Under the pieces are notes generated by a model. The model saw nothing but the letters and a program-made list of their open reading frames with translations, did no database searches and had not been told where the DNA came from. The translations under genes were made by a program, and so were the position numbers. Of a DNA stretch of 64,000 nt, positions 50,006 to 60,965 are shown in pieces. The DNA is from Actinokineospora fastidiosa (GTDB taxonomy: Bacteria > Actinomycetota > Actinomycetes > Mycobacteriales > Pseudonocardiaceae). How positions within the stretch are numbered: the first letter of the stretch is position 1; every line of letters starts with the position of its first letter. The stretch spans positions 1,736,001-1,800,000 of the forward strand of contig NZ_BMRB01000001.1 in the NCBI RefSeq assembly GCF_014648415.1. Direction: 5' to 3'.

Positions 50006-52027
50006 CTACTCCACGGTGAACGGGTAGTACGCCTGGTCGGTCGCCAGCCCGTCACCGGCCACCGCGCGGACCAGCAGGGTGTGGTAGCCCGTGCGGGTCG
50101 GGGTGAACGGCAGTTCGGCACGGCCGTCGACGGCCGCGACCACGCCCTCCACACCGTCGAGGACGTACCGGAACTCGGCGGTGCCCGCGAGGACGGAGGA
50201 GAACCGGAACACCCCGGCTCCGGACCCGGTGCCGTACCTCGGGTACTCCGCGCTCGTCACCTCCGGCGCGACCCCGTCGACGAAGTAGGACGTCCAGCCC
50301 TCTCCCGACCGGGTCCCGTCGGCCGTCGTGGCCTGGGCGACGACCGTCCGCGAACCCGACGTCGTGGCGCGCAGGGTGATCCGGGCGCGGCCGTCGGCGT
50401 CCGCCGCTACCTCGAACGGTCCCGTCTCGTCCAGCCAGTACGTGTACGACACGACGTCCGGCAGCGCCGACTCGAACAGCACCTCGTGCTCCGACCCCAG
50501 CACCACGTAATCGGGCGCGACCGTGATGATCGGCTCGCCGAGGCTGATGTAGACGTAGGTCGCGGTCACCGGCGAGCGGCGCCCGTCCGCGGTCGTGGTC
50601 CACACCTCGATCGAGGCGAACTGGTGGGCGGGGTCGGTGACGCGCAGGGTCGTCTCCGCCGTGCCGTCCGCGCCGACCGGCAGCGTGGTCTCCGGACCGC
50701 CGAGGAACCGGTAGGTGAACGTGGCCGCGCCTTCCTGCCGGGCGGTGAACCGCACGGGGAAGTCGGCGCCGATCAGCGCGGGCTCGGCCGTCACCGACGG
50801 CGCGATGGACGGCACGAAGAAGTAGTACCTGGCCCAGGTGGAGCCGTTGCCCGCGGCGTCGAGCGCACGCACCTCGAGGTAGGAGGGCCCCGACGACTGC
50901 GGGGTGATCGTGACCGTCGCCGACCCGGAGGCGTCCGCGGCGACCCGTGCGCGCGACGCGCCGATGACGCCGTACTCGAACGTCACGACGTCGTCGGACC
51001 CCGCCACGGAGAAGGTGAACTCGCCCGGGATGCCCTCGCCGCCCGCCGTTCCGTCCGGGGTGTAGACCGAAGACGTCACCGTGGGCGCGTCGGGACGGAC
51101 CCAGTCGGTGTGGAACCGGCAGGGCGCCGACCACGCGGAGGTCGCGAGCCCGTCCTCGGCCCGGACCGCCCACGCGAAGGTCGTGCCGTCGCGGAGCATG
51201 TCCTCCGGGAACATCACGGAGGCGAACCCGGAGCTGACGTAGGCGGTCTCCTCCCGGCGGCTGTCCGGGTCGTCCTCGGCCCAGAAGGCGAAGCGGGCGT
51301 CCATGCCGGAGACCCCGGCCGGGTCCGGGTCGGACACCGCGGCGCGCACCGGCAGCGCGGTGCGGGCGAACAGCAGTGTGTCGTCACAGGGGATACGCCC
51401 GTAACCCATGGTCAGGTCGGTGGGCGTGTTCGGCGGCGTGTTGTAGGCGACGGCGACCCACGGCCTGGTCCAGTACGTCCGCCCGTACGCCACGTCGCCC
51501 TCGTGGGCCGCGGAGATCCGCACGGCGAACGTCAGGCTGGTCCGCCCGTCCGCGAGCGCCTGCCGCGCGAGGTCGGCGACATCCCGGCGGAGCGCGCCGC
51601 TGACGCAGTCCCGGCCGTCCTCGGACCCGGCGACCCTGACCTGCTCGACCGGCTGGTCCGCCCAGGTCGGGCTCCCGCCCGAGGCCACGAGCCCCACCTC
51701 GGTCGCCCGCGGCGCAGCGCAGTCGTTGGCCGCCTGCTCGCGCAGCCGCAGCTGTGCGCTGTAGACGGTCGCCTCCGCGAAGCGGCCGATGTCGAAGGTG
51801 AAGTACGCCTTGGCGATGTGGTGCTTCCCCGCCTCATCCCGCCACGCCCCGACCCGCGCGATCTCCCCGCCACTCATACCCTCATGCGGCGTCCTCGAGT
51901 CGGTCTGCACCCACCCGGTGGGGTAGACGTCGACCGCCGACGGCACCGTGGCCGCCGCGGCAGGCGGGGCGAGCGCCACCAACCCGGCGCCGGTGGCCAC
52001 CGCGACCAGGACAGTTCTCAGCTTCAT
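50006..52027 (-). CDS. Secreted DNRLRE-domain protein with Ig-like repeats (second of pair)
   Basis: A 673-residue exported protein. A signal peptide ends near AAAA-TV. The N-terminal part (about 30-210) is a DNRLRE/CBM96-like jelly roll: RVGAWRDEAGKHHIAKAYFT, YSAQLRLREQ and SPTWADQP are hallmarks. The rest is a chain of Ig-like modules. Several have a D-A-D-G/V-D-G turn and TTADG/ATTADG repeats. The ATG at 52027 overlaps the upstream stop (TGATG). It is a paralogue of that upstream gene, with similar N-terminal half. A cell-surface or matrix role is likely; no enzyme motif is visible. Confidence 0.85.
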   Translation of the reverse strand: MKLRTVLVAVATGAGLVALAPPAAAATVPSAVDVYPTGWVQTDSRTPHEGMSGGEIARVGAWRDEAGKHHIAKAYFTFDIGRFAEATVYSAQLRLREQAANDCAAPRATEVGLVASGGSPTWADQPVEQVRVAGSEDGRDCVSGALRRDVADLARQALADGRTSLTFAVRISAAHEGDVAYGRTYWTRPWVAVAYNTPPNTPTDLTMGYGRIPCDDTLLFARTALPVRAAVSDPDPAGVSGMDARFAFWAEDDPDSRREETAYVSSGFASVMFPEDMLRDGTTFAWAVRAEDGLATSAWSAPCRFHTDWVRPDAPTVTSSVYTPDGTAGGEGIPGEFTFSVAGSDDVVTFEYGVIGASRARVAADASGSATVTITPQSSGPSYLEVRALDAAGNGSTWARYYFFVPSIAPSVTAEPALIGADFPVRFTARQEGAATFTYRFLGGPETTLPVGADGTAETTLRVTDPAHQFASIEVWTTTADGRRSPVTATYVYISLGEPIITVAPDYVVLGSEHEVLFESALPDVVSYTYWLDETGPFEVAADADGRARITLRATTSGSRTVVAQATTADGTRSGEGWTSYFVDGVAPEVTSAEYPRYGTGSGAGVFRFSSVLAGTAEFRYVLDGVEGVVAAVDGRAELPFTPTRTGYHTLLVRAVAGDGLATDQAYYPFTVE

Positions 52028-53526
52028 CACAACTCCTCGACAGGGCCTGCGAAGTCCAGTGCGGCGACCTGGGACGCGGTTCCGTCCGCGGTCGTGGTCC
52101 ATGCCCGGAGCACCGGGCCGGGTGGGGCGGGGAACTCCAGCTCGACGACCGCGGTCCCGTCTTCAGCCAGTGGTGCGGTGAGGATGTCTCCGCCGACGGT
52201 GTAGTGCACCGTCTTGGCGTTCTCCTGGTTCGCCCTGAACGTCACGGCGAACGGCTCGCCGAAGATCTCGAAGGGCGCCTCGACCGTGGGGCGGGTGTCG
52301 CGGACCCAGTGCTGGTAGATCCGCTCCGGGGAGCGGTGGCCCGCCGCGTCCAGGGAGACCACGGAGAGGTGACCGGGGCCGTCCCTGGTGGGGGTCACCG
52401 TGACGGTCGCCGTGCCGTCGACGGCGTCGACAGCGCCGTGGGAGACGTTCGTGCCCCAGTACTCGAACCGGACGACGTCGGCCACCCCGTTCGCGGTGAA
52501 CGTGAACTCGCCTGGGACGCCGACACCGCCGTCGCCCGGGTAACCGGAGGACTCCCGGTACAGGTCCGACGTCACGGTCGGCGCTCGGTCGGGAGCGATC
52601 AGGTCCGTGGTGAAGACGCACGTCGCCGACCACGCGGACGCCGTGTGGCCGTCCTCGGCGCGCACCTCGAACGCGTAGGCGCCGCCGTGCTCGACCAGCT
52701 CCGCCGGAATGGGCTGGATGAACGGGCCTCCGGGCTCGGGGCTGGTCACCAGCTCCACCCGCGCCGACGGGTCGGCCACCGGCCAGAACGCGGTCCGCGT
52801 GCTCACCCAGGTGCCGTCCGGATCGCTGACCCGGCCGACGACACTCAGTGCGCGGCTGCCGGTCAGCAGCGGCTCAGCGCCGCACGGGGTGTCCCGTGAA
52901 CCGCTGCGCAGGCTCACGCCGGTCGGCACGCCGGGCGGGGTGTTGTAGTCGACAGTGAGCCACGGGTCGACGGCCACCGTCCGTCCGAACGCGACATCGC
53001 CCTGGTGCGCGTCGGAGATCCGCACGGCCAGCGTCAGGGTGTCCCGGCCCGCCGCGACCGCCTCCGCCACCGCGGGCCCCACATCCCAGCCGGACCGGCC
53101 GCCGCACGTCGGCGAGCTGTCCCGAACCGGCAGCCGACCGCGCTCCTCGGGCTGGGCAGCCCAGGTGACCGGCCCTTCGGGGGTGACGACCCACACCTCG
53201 GTCGCGCGCGGCGCCGTGCAGTCGGCGACCGACTCCTCGGTCAGCACGAACGACCCGCCGAACACCGACGTCCCGGCGAACCGCGTGACGTCGAAGGTGA
53301 AGTACGCCTTGCCCAGGTGGTGCTTGCCGTGCTCATCCCGCCAAGCGCCGACGCGCGCGTCGCCCTCGGTCACCGTCGCGTGCGGCTGGCGTGAGTCCAC
53401 GCCCGACCACGACGCAACAGGCACTGACGTGCGTGTCGGTGTGGCCTCTGCGGCGGGTGCGGCGACGACCGCCGCACCCGCGACGAGCGCGACGACGAGT
53501 GCGCCGCGCAATGGTCTTTCCGGCAC
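52027..53526 (-). CDS. Secreted DNRLRE-domain protein with Ig-like repeats (first of pair)
   Basis: A 499-residue exported protein. The signal peptide ends near AEA-TP. RVGAWRDEHGKHHLGKAYFT, SFVLTEESVADCTAPRATEV and PVTWAAQP mirror the downstream paralogue, and four or so Ig-like modules follow. The start is GTG at 53526 with GAGGGG upstream. The stop overlaps the next ATG, so both are made from one transcript. Length differs mainly by the number of Ig modules, so the pair arose by duplication plus module gain or loss. Confidence 0.85.
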   Translation of the reverse strand: MPERPLRGALVVALVAGAAVVAAPAAEATPTRTSVPVASWSGVDSRQPHATVTEGDARVGAWRDEHGKHHLGKAYFTFDVTRFAGTSVFGGSFVLTEESVADCTAPRATEVWVVTPEGPVTWAAQPEERGRLPVRDSSPTCGGRSGWDVGPAVAEAVAAGRDTLTLAVRISDAHQGDVAFGRTVAVDPWLTVDYNTPPGVPTGVSLRSGSRDTPCGAEPLLTGSRALSVVGRVSDPDGTWVSTRTAFWPVADPSARVELVTSPEPGGPFIQPIPAELVEHGGAYAFEVRAEDGHTASAWSATCVFTTDLIAPDRAPTVTSDLYRESSGYPGDGGVGVPGEFTFTANGVADVVRFEYWGTNVSHGAVDAVDGTATVTVTPTRDGPGHLSVVSLDAAGHRSPERIYQHWVRDTRPTVEAPFEIFGEPFAVTFRANQENAKTVHYTVGGDILTAPLAEDGTAVVELEFPAPPGPVLRAWTTTADGTASQVAALDFAGPVEEL

Positions 53527-53626
53527 CGGAATCCCCTCGGAGATCGGGCGCGGCCCCAGTCCGCGCCTCAGCAGGCGGATTGTGCCAGTCGGAGCCGGTC
53601 ACGTCACTCGGATTCGGACAAAAAGA

Positions 53627-53659
53627 AAACCGTGCCTCCCGAAGCGGGAGGCACGGTTT
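53627..53659 (-). terminator. Strong rho-independent terminator of the sdh operon
   Basis: Perfect 15-bp arms AAACCGTGCCTCCCG (53627-53641) and CGGGAGGCACGGTTT (53645-53659), loop AAG. On the minus strand it is followed by TTTCTTTTT. It lies 15 bases after the sdhB stop. Confidence 0.95.
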
Positions 53660-53674
53660 CCGGCAGGACTGCGG

Positions 53675-54453
53675 TCAGCGGCGGAACAGCAGGGCGCGCT
53701 TGACTTCCTGGATGGCCTTGGTGACCTGGATGCCGCGCGGGCACGCGTCCGTGCAGTTGAAGGTGGTGCGGCAGCGCCACACGCCCTCCGCGTCGTTGAG
53801 GATGTCCAGGCGTTCCTGGGCGCCCTCGTCGCGGCTGTCGAAGATGAAGCGGTGGGCGTTGACGATGGCGGCCGGGCCGAAGTAGCTGCCCTCGGTCCAG
53901 AACACCGGGCACGACGTGGTGCAGCAGGCGCACAGGATGCACTTGGTCGTGTCGTCGAAGCGCTCGCGGTCGGCGACGGACTGGATGCGCTCGCGGGTGG
54001 GCTCGTTGCCGTAGGTGATCAGGAACGGCTTGACCGCGCGGAACGCCTCCATGAAGGGCTCCATGTCCACCAGGAGGTCCTTGTGGACGGGCAGGCCCTT
54101 GATCGGCGCGATGGTGATCGTGGTCTGCTTGCCCTTGCGCGCCATCAGGTCCTTCACCAGGACCTTGCACGCCAGCCGGTTCACGCCGTTGATCTGCATG
54201 GCGTCCGAGCCGCAGATGCCGTGGGCGCAGGACCGGCGGAACGTCATCGTGCCGTCGATGTACCACTTGATGTAGTGCAGCAGGTTCAGCACGCGGTCGG
54301 TCGGGAGCGCGGGCACGCCGAAGGACTGCCAGTTCGGCTCGCTGTCGGTCTCCGGGTTGTACCGCAGCACCTTGACGGTGACGGTGACGGCGCCCTCGGG
54401 CACCGGCGGCATCGTGCCGCGGGTCCCGGTCTGCTCAGCTGTCGCAGCGGTCA

Positions 54454-54454
<1 letters not shown>
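53675..54454 (-). CDS. sdhB: Succinate dehydrogenase iron-sulfur subunit
   Basis: A 259-residue SdhB, carrying electrons from the flavoprotein to the quinone site. The [2Fe-2S] motif is RRSCAHGICGSDAMQ with a later Cys (RLAC). The second and third clusters use CILCACCTTSCP and CRTTFNCTDACPRG. It overlaps the sdhA stop (TGATG) and is the last gene of sdhCDAB. The N-terminal extension before the ferredoxin domain is slightly longer than in E. coli. Confidence 0.97.
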
Positions 54455-56205
<1,751 letters not shown>

Positions 56206-56215
56206 GTCGGCTTCC

Positions 56216-56626
56216 CTAATCCGCGCTGATGTTCGGGTCGAAGGTGAAGATCACGTACGTGCCCAGGAGCAGGATCAGCACCATGGAGACGTAGAGCATC
56301 ATCTTCAGCCAGAACCGCGTCGAGTCCTTGCGGGCGTAGTCGTTGATGATCGTGCGCAGGCCGTTGCCGCCGTGGATCTGCGCCAGCCAGAGCATCGCCA
56401 GGTCCCAGACCTGCCAGAACGGGTCGGCCCAGCGTCCGGCCACGAACGCGAAGTTGATGCGGTGCACGCCGCCGTCGAGGATGTTCATGATGAACAGGTG
56501 CCCGAGCACCAGCACGACGAGCGCGATCCCGGAGATCCGCATGAACAGCCAGGACGCCAGCTCGAAGTTGCTGCGCCGGGCCGCGGGGCGGCGGGGGCTG
56601 CGGGGCTTGTCCAGTGCCATGGTCAT
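56216..56626 (-). CDS. sdhD: Succinate dehydrogenase membrane anchor subunit D
   Basis: A 136-residue membrane anchor with three hydrophobic helices (about 26-48, 70-92, 103-128) after a basic N-terminus. VLGHLFIMNI and AQIHGGNGLRTIINDY contain the His and Arg/Asp residues expected near heme b and quinone. ATG at 56626 follows the sdhC stop by five bases; an ATG two codons later is the alternative. Its position between sdhC and sdhA is standard. Confidence 0.93.
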   Translation of the reverse strand: MTMALDKPRSPRRPAARRSNFELASWLFMRISGIALVVLVLGHLFIMNILDGGVHRINFAFVAGRWADPFWQVWDLAMLWLAQIHGGNGLRTIINDYARKDSTRFWLKMMLYVSMVLILLLGTYVIFTFDPNISAD

Positions 56627-56631
56627 CGTGG

Positions 56632-57045
56632 TCAGCCCCCGAACATCTCGGTGACGGTGCGCTGCATCATGAAGTAGGTGCCGGGGATCATCACCAGCAC
56701 CCAGACGCCGAGGATCGCCCACAGCATCGGCCGCTGGTAGCGGGCGCCCTTCTCCCAGAAGTCCACGAGCATGACGCGGATGCCGTTGAGCGCGTGGTAC
56801 AGCACGGCCCCGACGAGGCCGACCTCCAACAGGTTCACCAGCGGCGTCTTGTAGGTCTCGATGATCTCGTCGTACGCGCTCGGCGACACCCGCACCAGCG
56901 CGGTGTCGAGCACGTGCGCGAACAGGAAGAAGAAGGTCGCCACACCGGTGATCCGGTGGGCCACCCATGACCACATGCCGGGGTCGCCGCGGTAGAGCGT
57001 GCCGCGCGCACCGGTCTTCCCGGTGGTGATGGCCGTGTCGGACAT
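56632..57045 (-). CDS. sdhC: Succinate dehydrogenase cytochrome b556 subunit C
   Basis: A 137-residue cytochrome b subunit. YRGDPGMWSWVAHRITGVATF is the SdhC N-terminal signature, and YHALNGIRVMLVDFW contains the heme-ligand His. Three membrane helices are evident. The ATG at 57045 (MSDTAI) is preferred to an upstream in-frame TTG at 57063 for length and conservation. It is the first gene of sdhCDAB, with 151 bases of upstream region for a promoter. Confidence 0.95.
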   Translation of the reverse strand: MSDTAITTGKTGARGTLYRGDPGMWSWVAHRITGVATFFFLFAHVLDTALVRVSPSAYDEIIETYKTPLVNLLEVGLVGAVLYHALNGIRVMLVDFWEKGARYQRPMLWAILGVWVLVMIPGTYFMMQRTVTEMFGG

Positions 57046-57196
57046 CGGGTACCGGCCCTCCAACGTCGCTGATGGACTCTCGGCCTGTCCGGATGCCTCA
57101 CGAACCCGGCCTTGACCTGTCGGATGCTAGACCTGTCCGACACCGCGCACCCAACGCGCCGATCCCGTCTGTGACCGACGAGACACGCGCGCGGAG

Positions 57197-57655
57197 TCAC
57201 CAGATCGGGCGCAGCGGCGGCGGCGCGTCCCCGGCCAGGGCGCGGATCACCCTGGTCAGGTCGTGCCTGAGTCCTCCGAGATCGTCACCGACACGGGCGG
57301 CCAGCTCCGCCTCCAGGGTCCGCATGGTGTGACCGGCCACCATCAGGTGATCCTCGGCACGCCCGGTCAGCACGACCAGTTTCCGCCGCCCGCCCGCCGG
57401 GTGCGGCACGCGCCGGACGTAGCCCTTGCTGTCGAGTTCGTCGACGAGCTGCCCGGCCGCCTGTTTGGTGACGCCGAGGACGTCGGCGAGCTCGGTGGCG
57501 GTCAGCCCGCCGTGCCGCAGCGCCTGGAAGGCCAGGCCGTGGACCGGCCGCAGGTCGGCGGCGTCGAGCCGGGCGAGGAACTCCCCGAGCACGAGCTGGA
57601 AGGCCATCCCGAGCAGGAAGGTCAGCTCGGTGCGCGCCAGCGGGTCCTCGGTCAT
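57197..57655 (-). CDS. MarR-family transcriptional regulator
   Basis: A 152-residue winged-helix protein. LTATELADVLGVTKQAAGQLV is the recognition region and VRRVPHPAGGRRKLVVLTGR the wing. It diverges from a small cupin protein, and a perfect dyad lies between their starts, so it most likely represses both. It is upstream of sdhC on the same strand but 151 bases away, so co-transcription with sdh is not implied. ATG at 57655. Confidence 0.9.
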   Translation of the reverse strand: MTEDPLARTELTFLLGMAFQLVLGEFLARLDAADLRPVHGLAFQALRHGGLTATELADVLGVTKQAAGQLVDELDSKGYVRRVPHPAGGRRKLVVLTGRAEDHLMVAGHTMRTLEAELAARVGDDLGGLRHDLTRVIRALAGDAPPPLRPIW

Positions 57656-57681
57656 GCCCCCATCTTGACGGACCGTGTGAC

Positions 57682-57715
57682 AAGTCGCTTTACTCGGATA
57701 TGAGTAAAGCGACTT
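57682..57715. promoter_or_regulatory. Perfect 14-bp dyad, MarR operator candidate
   Basis: AAGTCGCTTTACTC (57682-57695) and GAGTAAAGCGACTT (57702-57715) are perfect inverted arms around GGATAT. It starts 27 bases upstream of the MarR ATG and ends 16 bases before the cupin ATG. Size and symmetry suit a MarR dimer or two dimers. GGATAT in the spacer could be part of a -10 box, so binding would block the promoter. Confidence 0.85.
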
Positions 57716-57731
57716 TACATAGGAGGACCCG

Positions 57732-58097
57732 ATGATCGTCACGACGACCGAGGACCGGATCACCGCCACCCCGAACGCCACGATGTACGGCCTGGCCGCC
57801 CCCAGTGTCGGGTCGGCCGAGCTGAGCACCTGGCGCGTGCGGATGCCCGCTGGCAACGCCGGGCCCGAGCACGTCGTCGACCGCGAGCAGGTGTTCATGC
57901 CGGTCAGCGGCTCGGTGGAGATCACCGTGGACGGCGTGGCCGAGGTGTGCGGACCCGGCCAGGCCGCGGTCCTGCCCGCCGGGTCGACGCGGCGGATCGC
58001 GGCGCTGGAGGACGTGGAGGCGCTGGTGGCCATGCCCGCGGGCGCGACCGTCACCGCGGATGGCCGCGAGCCCGGCCCGCTCCCGTGGGCGGTGTAG
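57732..58097 (+). CDS. Small cupin-domain protein
   Basis: A 121-residue single-cupin protein. The two cupin motifs are degenerate: GPEHVVDREQVFMPVSGSVE for motif 1 and PAGSTRRIAALEDVEALV for motif 2, so the metal site may be partly lost. ATG follows AGGAGG. It diverges from MarR across a perfect dyad, a common pairing where the cupin is the regulated detoxification or sensing enzyme. No specific substrate can be named. Confidence 0.87.
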   Translation: MIVTTTEDRITATPNATMYGLAAPSVGSAELSTWRVRMPAGNAGPEHVVDREQVFMPVSGSVEITVDGVAEVCGPGQAAVLPAGSTRRIAALEDVEALVAMPAGATVTADGREPGPLPWAV

Positions 58098-58291
58098 CGG
58101 CCCCACCGACGTGGTGGGCGCGGTCGTCCCGTCACGCGCTGTGTCCGGGCGGGCGGGGGATTTGTATTCATCGTCAACGATTGGGTCACGGCGGGCGTTC
58201 GGCGCGAGGAGCCTTCGTACCAGCGGGTACGGTTCCGCGAATAGCCAAGTCTCGACCCGGTTACCCCCGGGCGTCTCGGAAGGAGAAAGCC

Positions 58292-59347
58292 TTGCGCCGA
58301 ATGCGAGGAGTTCGACTCGCCGCCGGGCTGTTCGCGCTGGGCATCGGCCTGGCGTCCTGCGCGTCGGACACCCAGCCCGGTGGGGACGGGGGCACGTCGG
58401 GCGCGCCTGCGCCCTCGACCGTCAAGGTCGGCCTGGCCTACGACATCGGCGGCCGCGGCGACCAGTCCTTCAACGACTCCGCGGCCCGCGGCCTGGACAA
58501 GGCCAAGTCCGAGTTCGGCGTCGAGGTGACCGAGCTGGAGGCCGCGCAGGGCGAGACCGACGCGCAGAAGGAAGACCGCCTGCGCCAGCTGGCCGAGAGC
58601 GGCCACAACGTGATCATCGCCGTCGGGTTCGCCTACGAGAAGGCGCTGTCGGCGGCCGCCGCCGACTACCCCGAGGCGAAGTTCGCGATCATCGACAGCG
58701 CGGCGCCGGAGGCGGCCAACGTCGCCAACCTGACCTTCGCCGAGCACGAGGGCTCGTTCCTGGTCGGCGTCGTCGCGGGCCTGAAGAGCAAGACCGGCAA
58801 CGTCGGCTTCATCGGCGGCGTCAACACCCCGCTGATCCAGAAGTTCGAGGTCGGCTTCGAGCAGGGCGTCAAGGCCGTCAAGCCGGACGCGACCGTGCAG
58901 GTCAAGTACCTGACCCAGCCGCCGGACTTCACCGGCTTCAACGACCCGGCCAAGGGCACCACGGCGGCCAACGGCATGCTCGACGCGGGCGCCGACGTGA
59001 TCTACCCGGCCGCGGGCGGCTCGGGCGCGGGCGCCTTCGAGGCGGCCAAGGCCAAGGGCGCGATGGGCATCGGCGTCGACTCCGACCAGTACAACCTGCC
59101 CGCGCTGGCCAACGTCAAGGACGTCATCATCACCTCGATGGTCAAGAACGTCGACGTGGCGGTCTACGACTTCATCAAGGCGGTCAAGGACGGCCAGTTC
59201 AAGTCCGGCCTGCAGGTCTACGACCTCGCCTCCGGCGGTGTCTCCTTCGCCACGAGCGGCGGCAAGATCGACGACATCGTGCCGCAGGTCGAGGAGTACA
59301 AGGAGAAGATCGTCTCCGGCGAGATCCAGGTCAAGGACACGAAGTAG
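58292..59347 (+). CDS. BMP-family nucleoside-binding lipoprotein
   Basis: A 351-residue substrate-binding lipoprotein of the BMP/Med family that feeds nucleoside ABC importers. The signal peptide ends in lipobox LASC (about residue 27). The first lobe starts VKVGLAYDIGGRGDQSFND, a BMP signature, and DVIYPAAGGSGAGAFEAA lines the ligand cleft. TTG at 58292 fits GGAAGGAG at a normal distance; an ATG three codons later is too far. It leads a six-gene nucleoside uptake and salvage operon. Confidence 0.93.
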   Translation: MRRMRGVRLAAGLFALGIGLASCASDTQPGGDGGTSGAPAPSTVKVGLAYDIGGRGDQSFNDSAARGLDKAKSEFGVEVTELEAAQGETDAQKEDRLRQLAESGHNVIIAVGFAYEKALSAAAADYPEAKFAIIDSAAPEAANVANLTFAEHEGSFLVGVVAGLKSKTGNVGFIGGVNTPLIQKFEVGFEQGVKAVKPDATVQVKYLTQPPDFTGFNDPAKGTTAANGMLDAGADVIYPAAGGSGAGAFEAAKAKGAMGIGVDSDQYNLPALANVKDVIITSMVKNVDVAVYDFIKAVKDGQFKSGLQVYDLASGGVSFATSGGKIDDIVPQVEEYKEKIVSGEIQVKDTK

Positions 59348-59420
59348 GCACCGACCGCGACGGACCCGGGTACTCTGCCCGGGTCCGTTCGGCTTTCCCT
59401 GCAATGACAAGGATGCGGCC

Positions 59421-60965
59421 GTGTCAACCGAGCCACCGGGCGGCGAACCCGCCCTCGCCGTCGAGCTGACCGGGATCACCAAGCGCTTTCCCGGCGTCGT
59501 CGCGAACTCCGATGTGAACATCGCCGTCCGTCCCGGCACAGTGCACGCGCTGGTGGGGGAGAACGGGGCGGGCAAGTCCACGCTCATGAAGATCCTCTAC
59601 GGCATGCAGCGCCCGGATGAGGGCGCCATCGCCGTGAACGGGTCCCCAGTGGACTTCCACTCGCCCGCGGACGCGATCCGGGCGGGCATCGGCATGGTGC
59701 ACCAGCACTTCATGCTCGCCGACAACCTGACCGTGCTGGAGAACGTCGTCCTCGGCGACGAGCCGCGCGGCGGTCTCGGCCTGGACTTCGCCGCGGCGCG
59801 CAGGCGGATCAGGGAGATCTCCGAGGCCTACGGCCTCGGCGTCCGGCCGGACCGCCTGGTCGACGAGCTGGGCGTCGGCGAGCGCCAGCGGGTGGAGATC
59901 CTCAAGGTCCTCTACCGGGGCGCGCGCATCCTGATCCTCGACGAGCCGACCGCGGTGCTGGTGCCGCAGGAGGTCGACGAGCTGTTCGGCAACCTGCGCG
60001 ACCTCAAGGCCGAGGGCCTGACCATCCTGTTCATCTCGCACAAGCTCGACGAGGTGCTCTCCGTCGCCGACGACATCACCGTCATGCGCCGGGGCACCAC
60101 CGTCGCCAGCGTCGCGCCGGAGGAGACGACCGCGCGCAAGCTCGCCGAGCTGATGGTCGGCAGCGCGCTGCCGGTGCCGGAGCTGCGCGAGTCGACCGTC
60201 ACCGACCGTCCGGTGCTGACCGTCGCGAACCTGACGCTGGCCGACGCCGACGGCCGCAAGGTCCTCGACGACATCTCCTTCACCATCCACGCGGGCGAGG
60301 TCCTGGGCATCGCGGGCGTGGAGGGCAACGGGCAGGCCGAGCTGGTGGAGGCCCTGATGGGCATCCGCAAGCCGGACTCGGGCTCGGTGCACCTCGCGGG
60401 CGAGGACATCTCGCGGCTGTCGACCCGCGCGCGGCGCGAGTCGGGCATGGGCTACATCCCCGAGGACCGGCACCGCCAGGGCGTCCTGCTGGAGGCCACG
60501 CTCTGGGAGAACCGCGTGCTCGGCCACCAGAGCCGCAGGCCCAGCGCGCGCGGCCCGCTGATCGACCGGCGCTCGGCCAGGGCCGACACCCAGCGCATCG
60601 TCGAGACCTACGACGTGCGCACCCCCGGCATCGACGTGCACGCCTCCGCGCTGTCCGGCGGCAACCAGCAGAAGCTGATCGTCGGCCGGGAGATGTCGGG
60701 CAACCCGGTCGTGCTGATCGCCTCCCACCCGACCCGCGGCGTCGACGTCGGCGCGCAGGCGGCCATCTGGGACCACATCCGCCGAGCCCGCGCCGAGCAC
60801 CTCGCGGTGCTGCTCATCTCCGCCGACCTCGACGAGCTGATCGGCATGTCCGACACCCTGGCCGTGATCCTGCGCGGCCGCCTCGTCGCCGACTACGACC
60901 CCGGGACCGTCACGCCCCAGGACCTGGGCTCGGCGATGACCGGCGCCGGGAGGGATGCCGAATGA
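59421..60965 (+). CDS. Nucleoside ABC transporter ATPase (two ABC domains)
   Basis: A 514-residue tandem ATPase of the BMP-linked nucleoside importer. Domain one has GENGAGKSTLMKIL and the signature LGVGERQRVEILKVL; domain two has EGNGQAELVEALMG and SGGNQQKLIVGREM. GTG start at 59421. It overlaps the permease start (ATGA). Family members import purine and pyrimidine nucleosides, matching the downstream salvage genes. Confidence 0.93.
   Translation: MSTEPPGGEPALAVELTGITKRFPGVVANSDVNIAVRPGTVHALVGENGAGKSTLMKILYGMQRPDEGAIAVNGSPVDFHSPADAIRAGIGMVHQHFMLADNLTVLENVVLGDEPRGGLGLDFAAARRRIREISEAYGLGVRPDRLVDELGVGERQRVEILKVLYRGARILILDEPTAVLVPQEVDELFGNLRDLKAEGLTILFISHKLDEVLSVADDITVMRRGTTVASVAPEETTARKLAELMVGSALPVPELRESTVTDRPVLTVANLTLADADGRKVLDDISFTIHAGEVLGIAGVEGNGQAELVEALMGIRKPDSGSVHLAGEDISRLSTRARRESGMGYIPEDRHRQGVLLEATLWENRVLGHQSRRPSARGPLIDRRSARADTQRIVETYDVRTPGIDVHASALSGGNQQKLIVGREMSGNPVVLIASHPTRGVDVGAQAAIWDHIRRARAEHLAVLLISADLDELIGMSDTLAVILRGRLVADYDPGTVTPQDLGSAMTGAGRDAE

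Noticed and set aside
57947-59347. Longer N-terminal extension of the BMP lipoprotein frame
   Set aside because: It runs through the cupin gene and intergenic DNA; the TTG at 58292 has a proper ribosome site and gives a normal lipoprotein signal.
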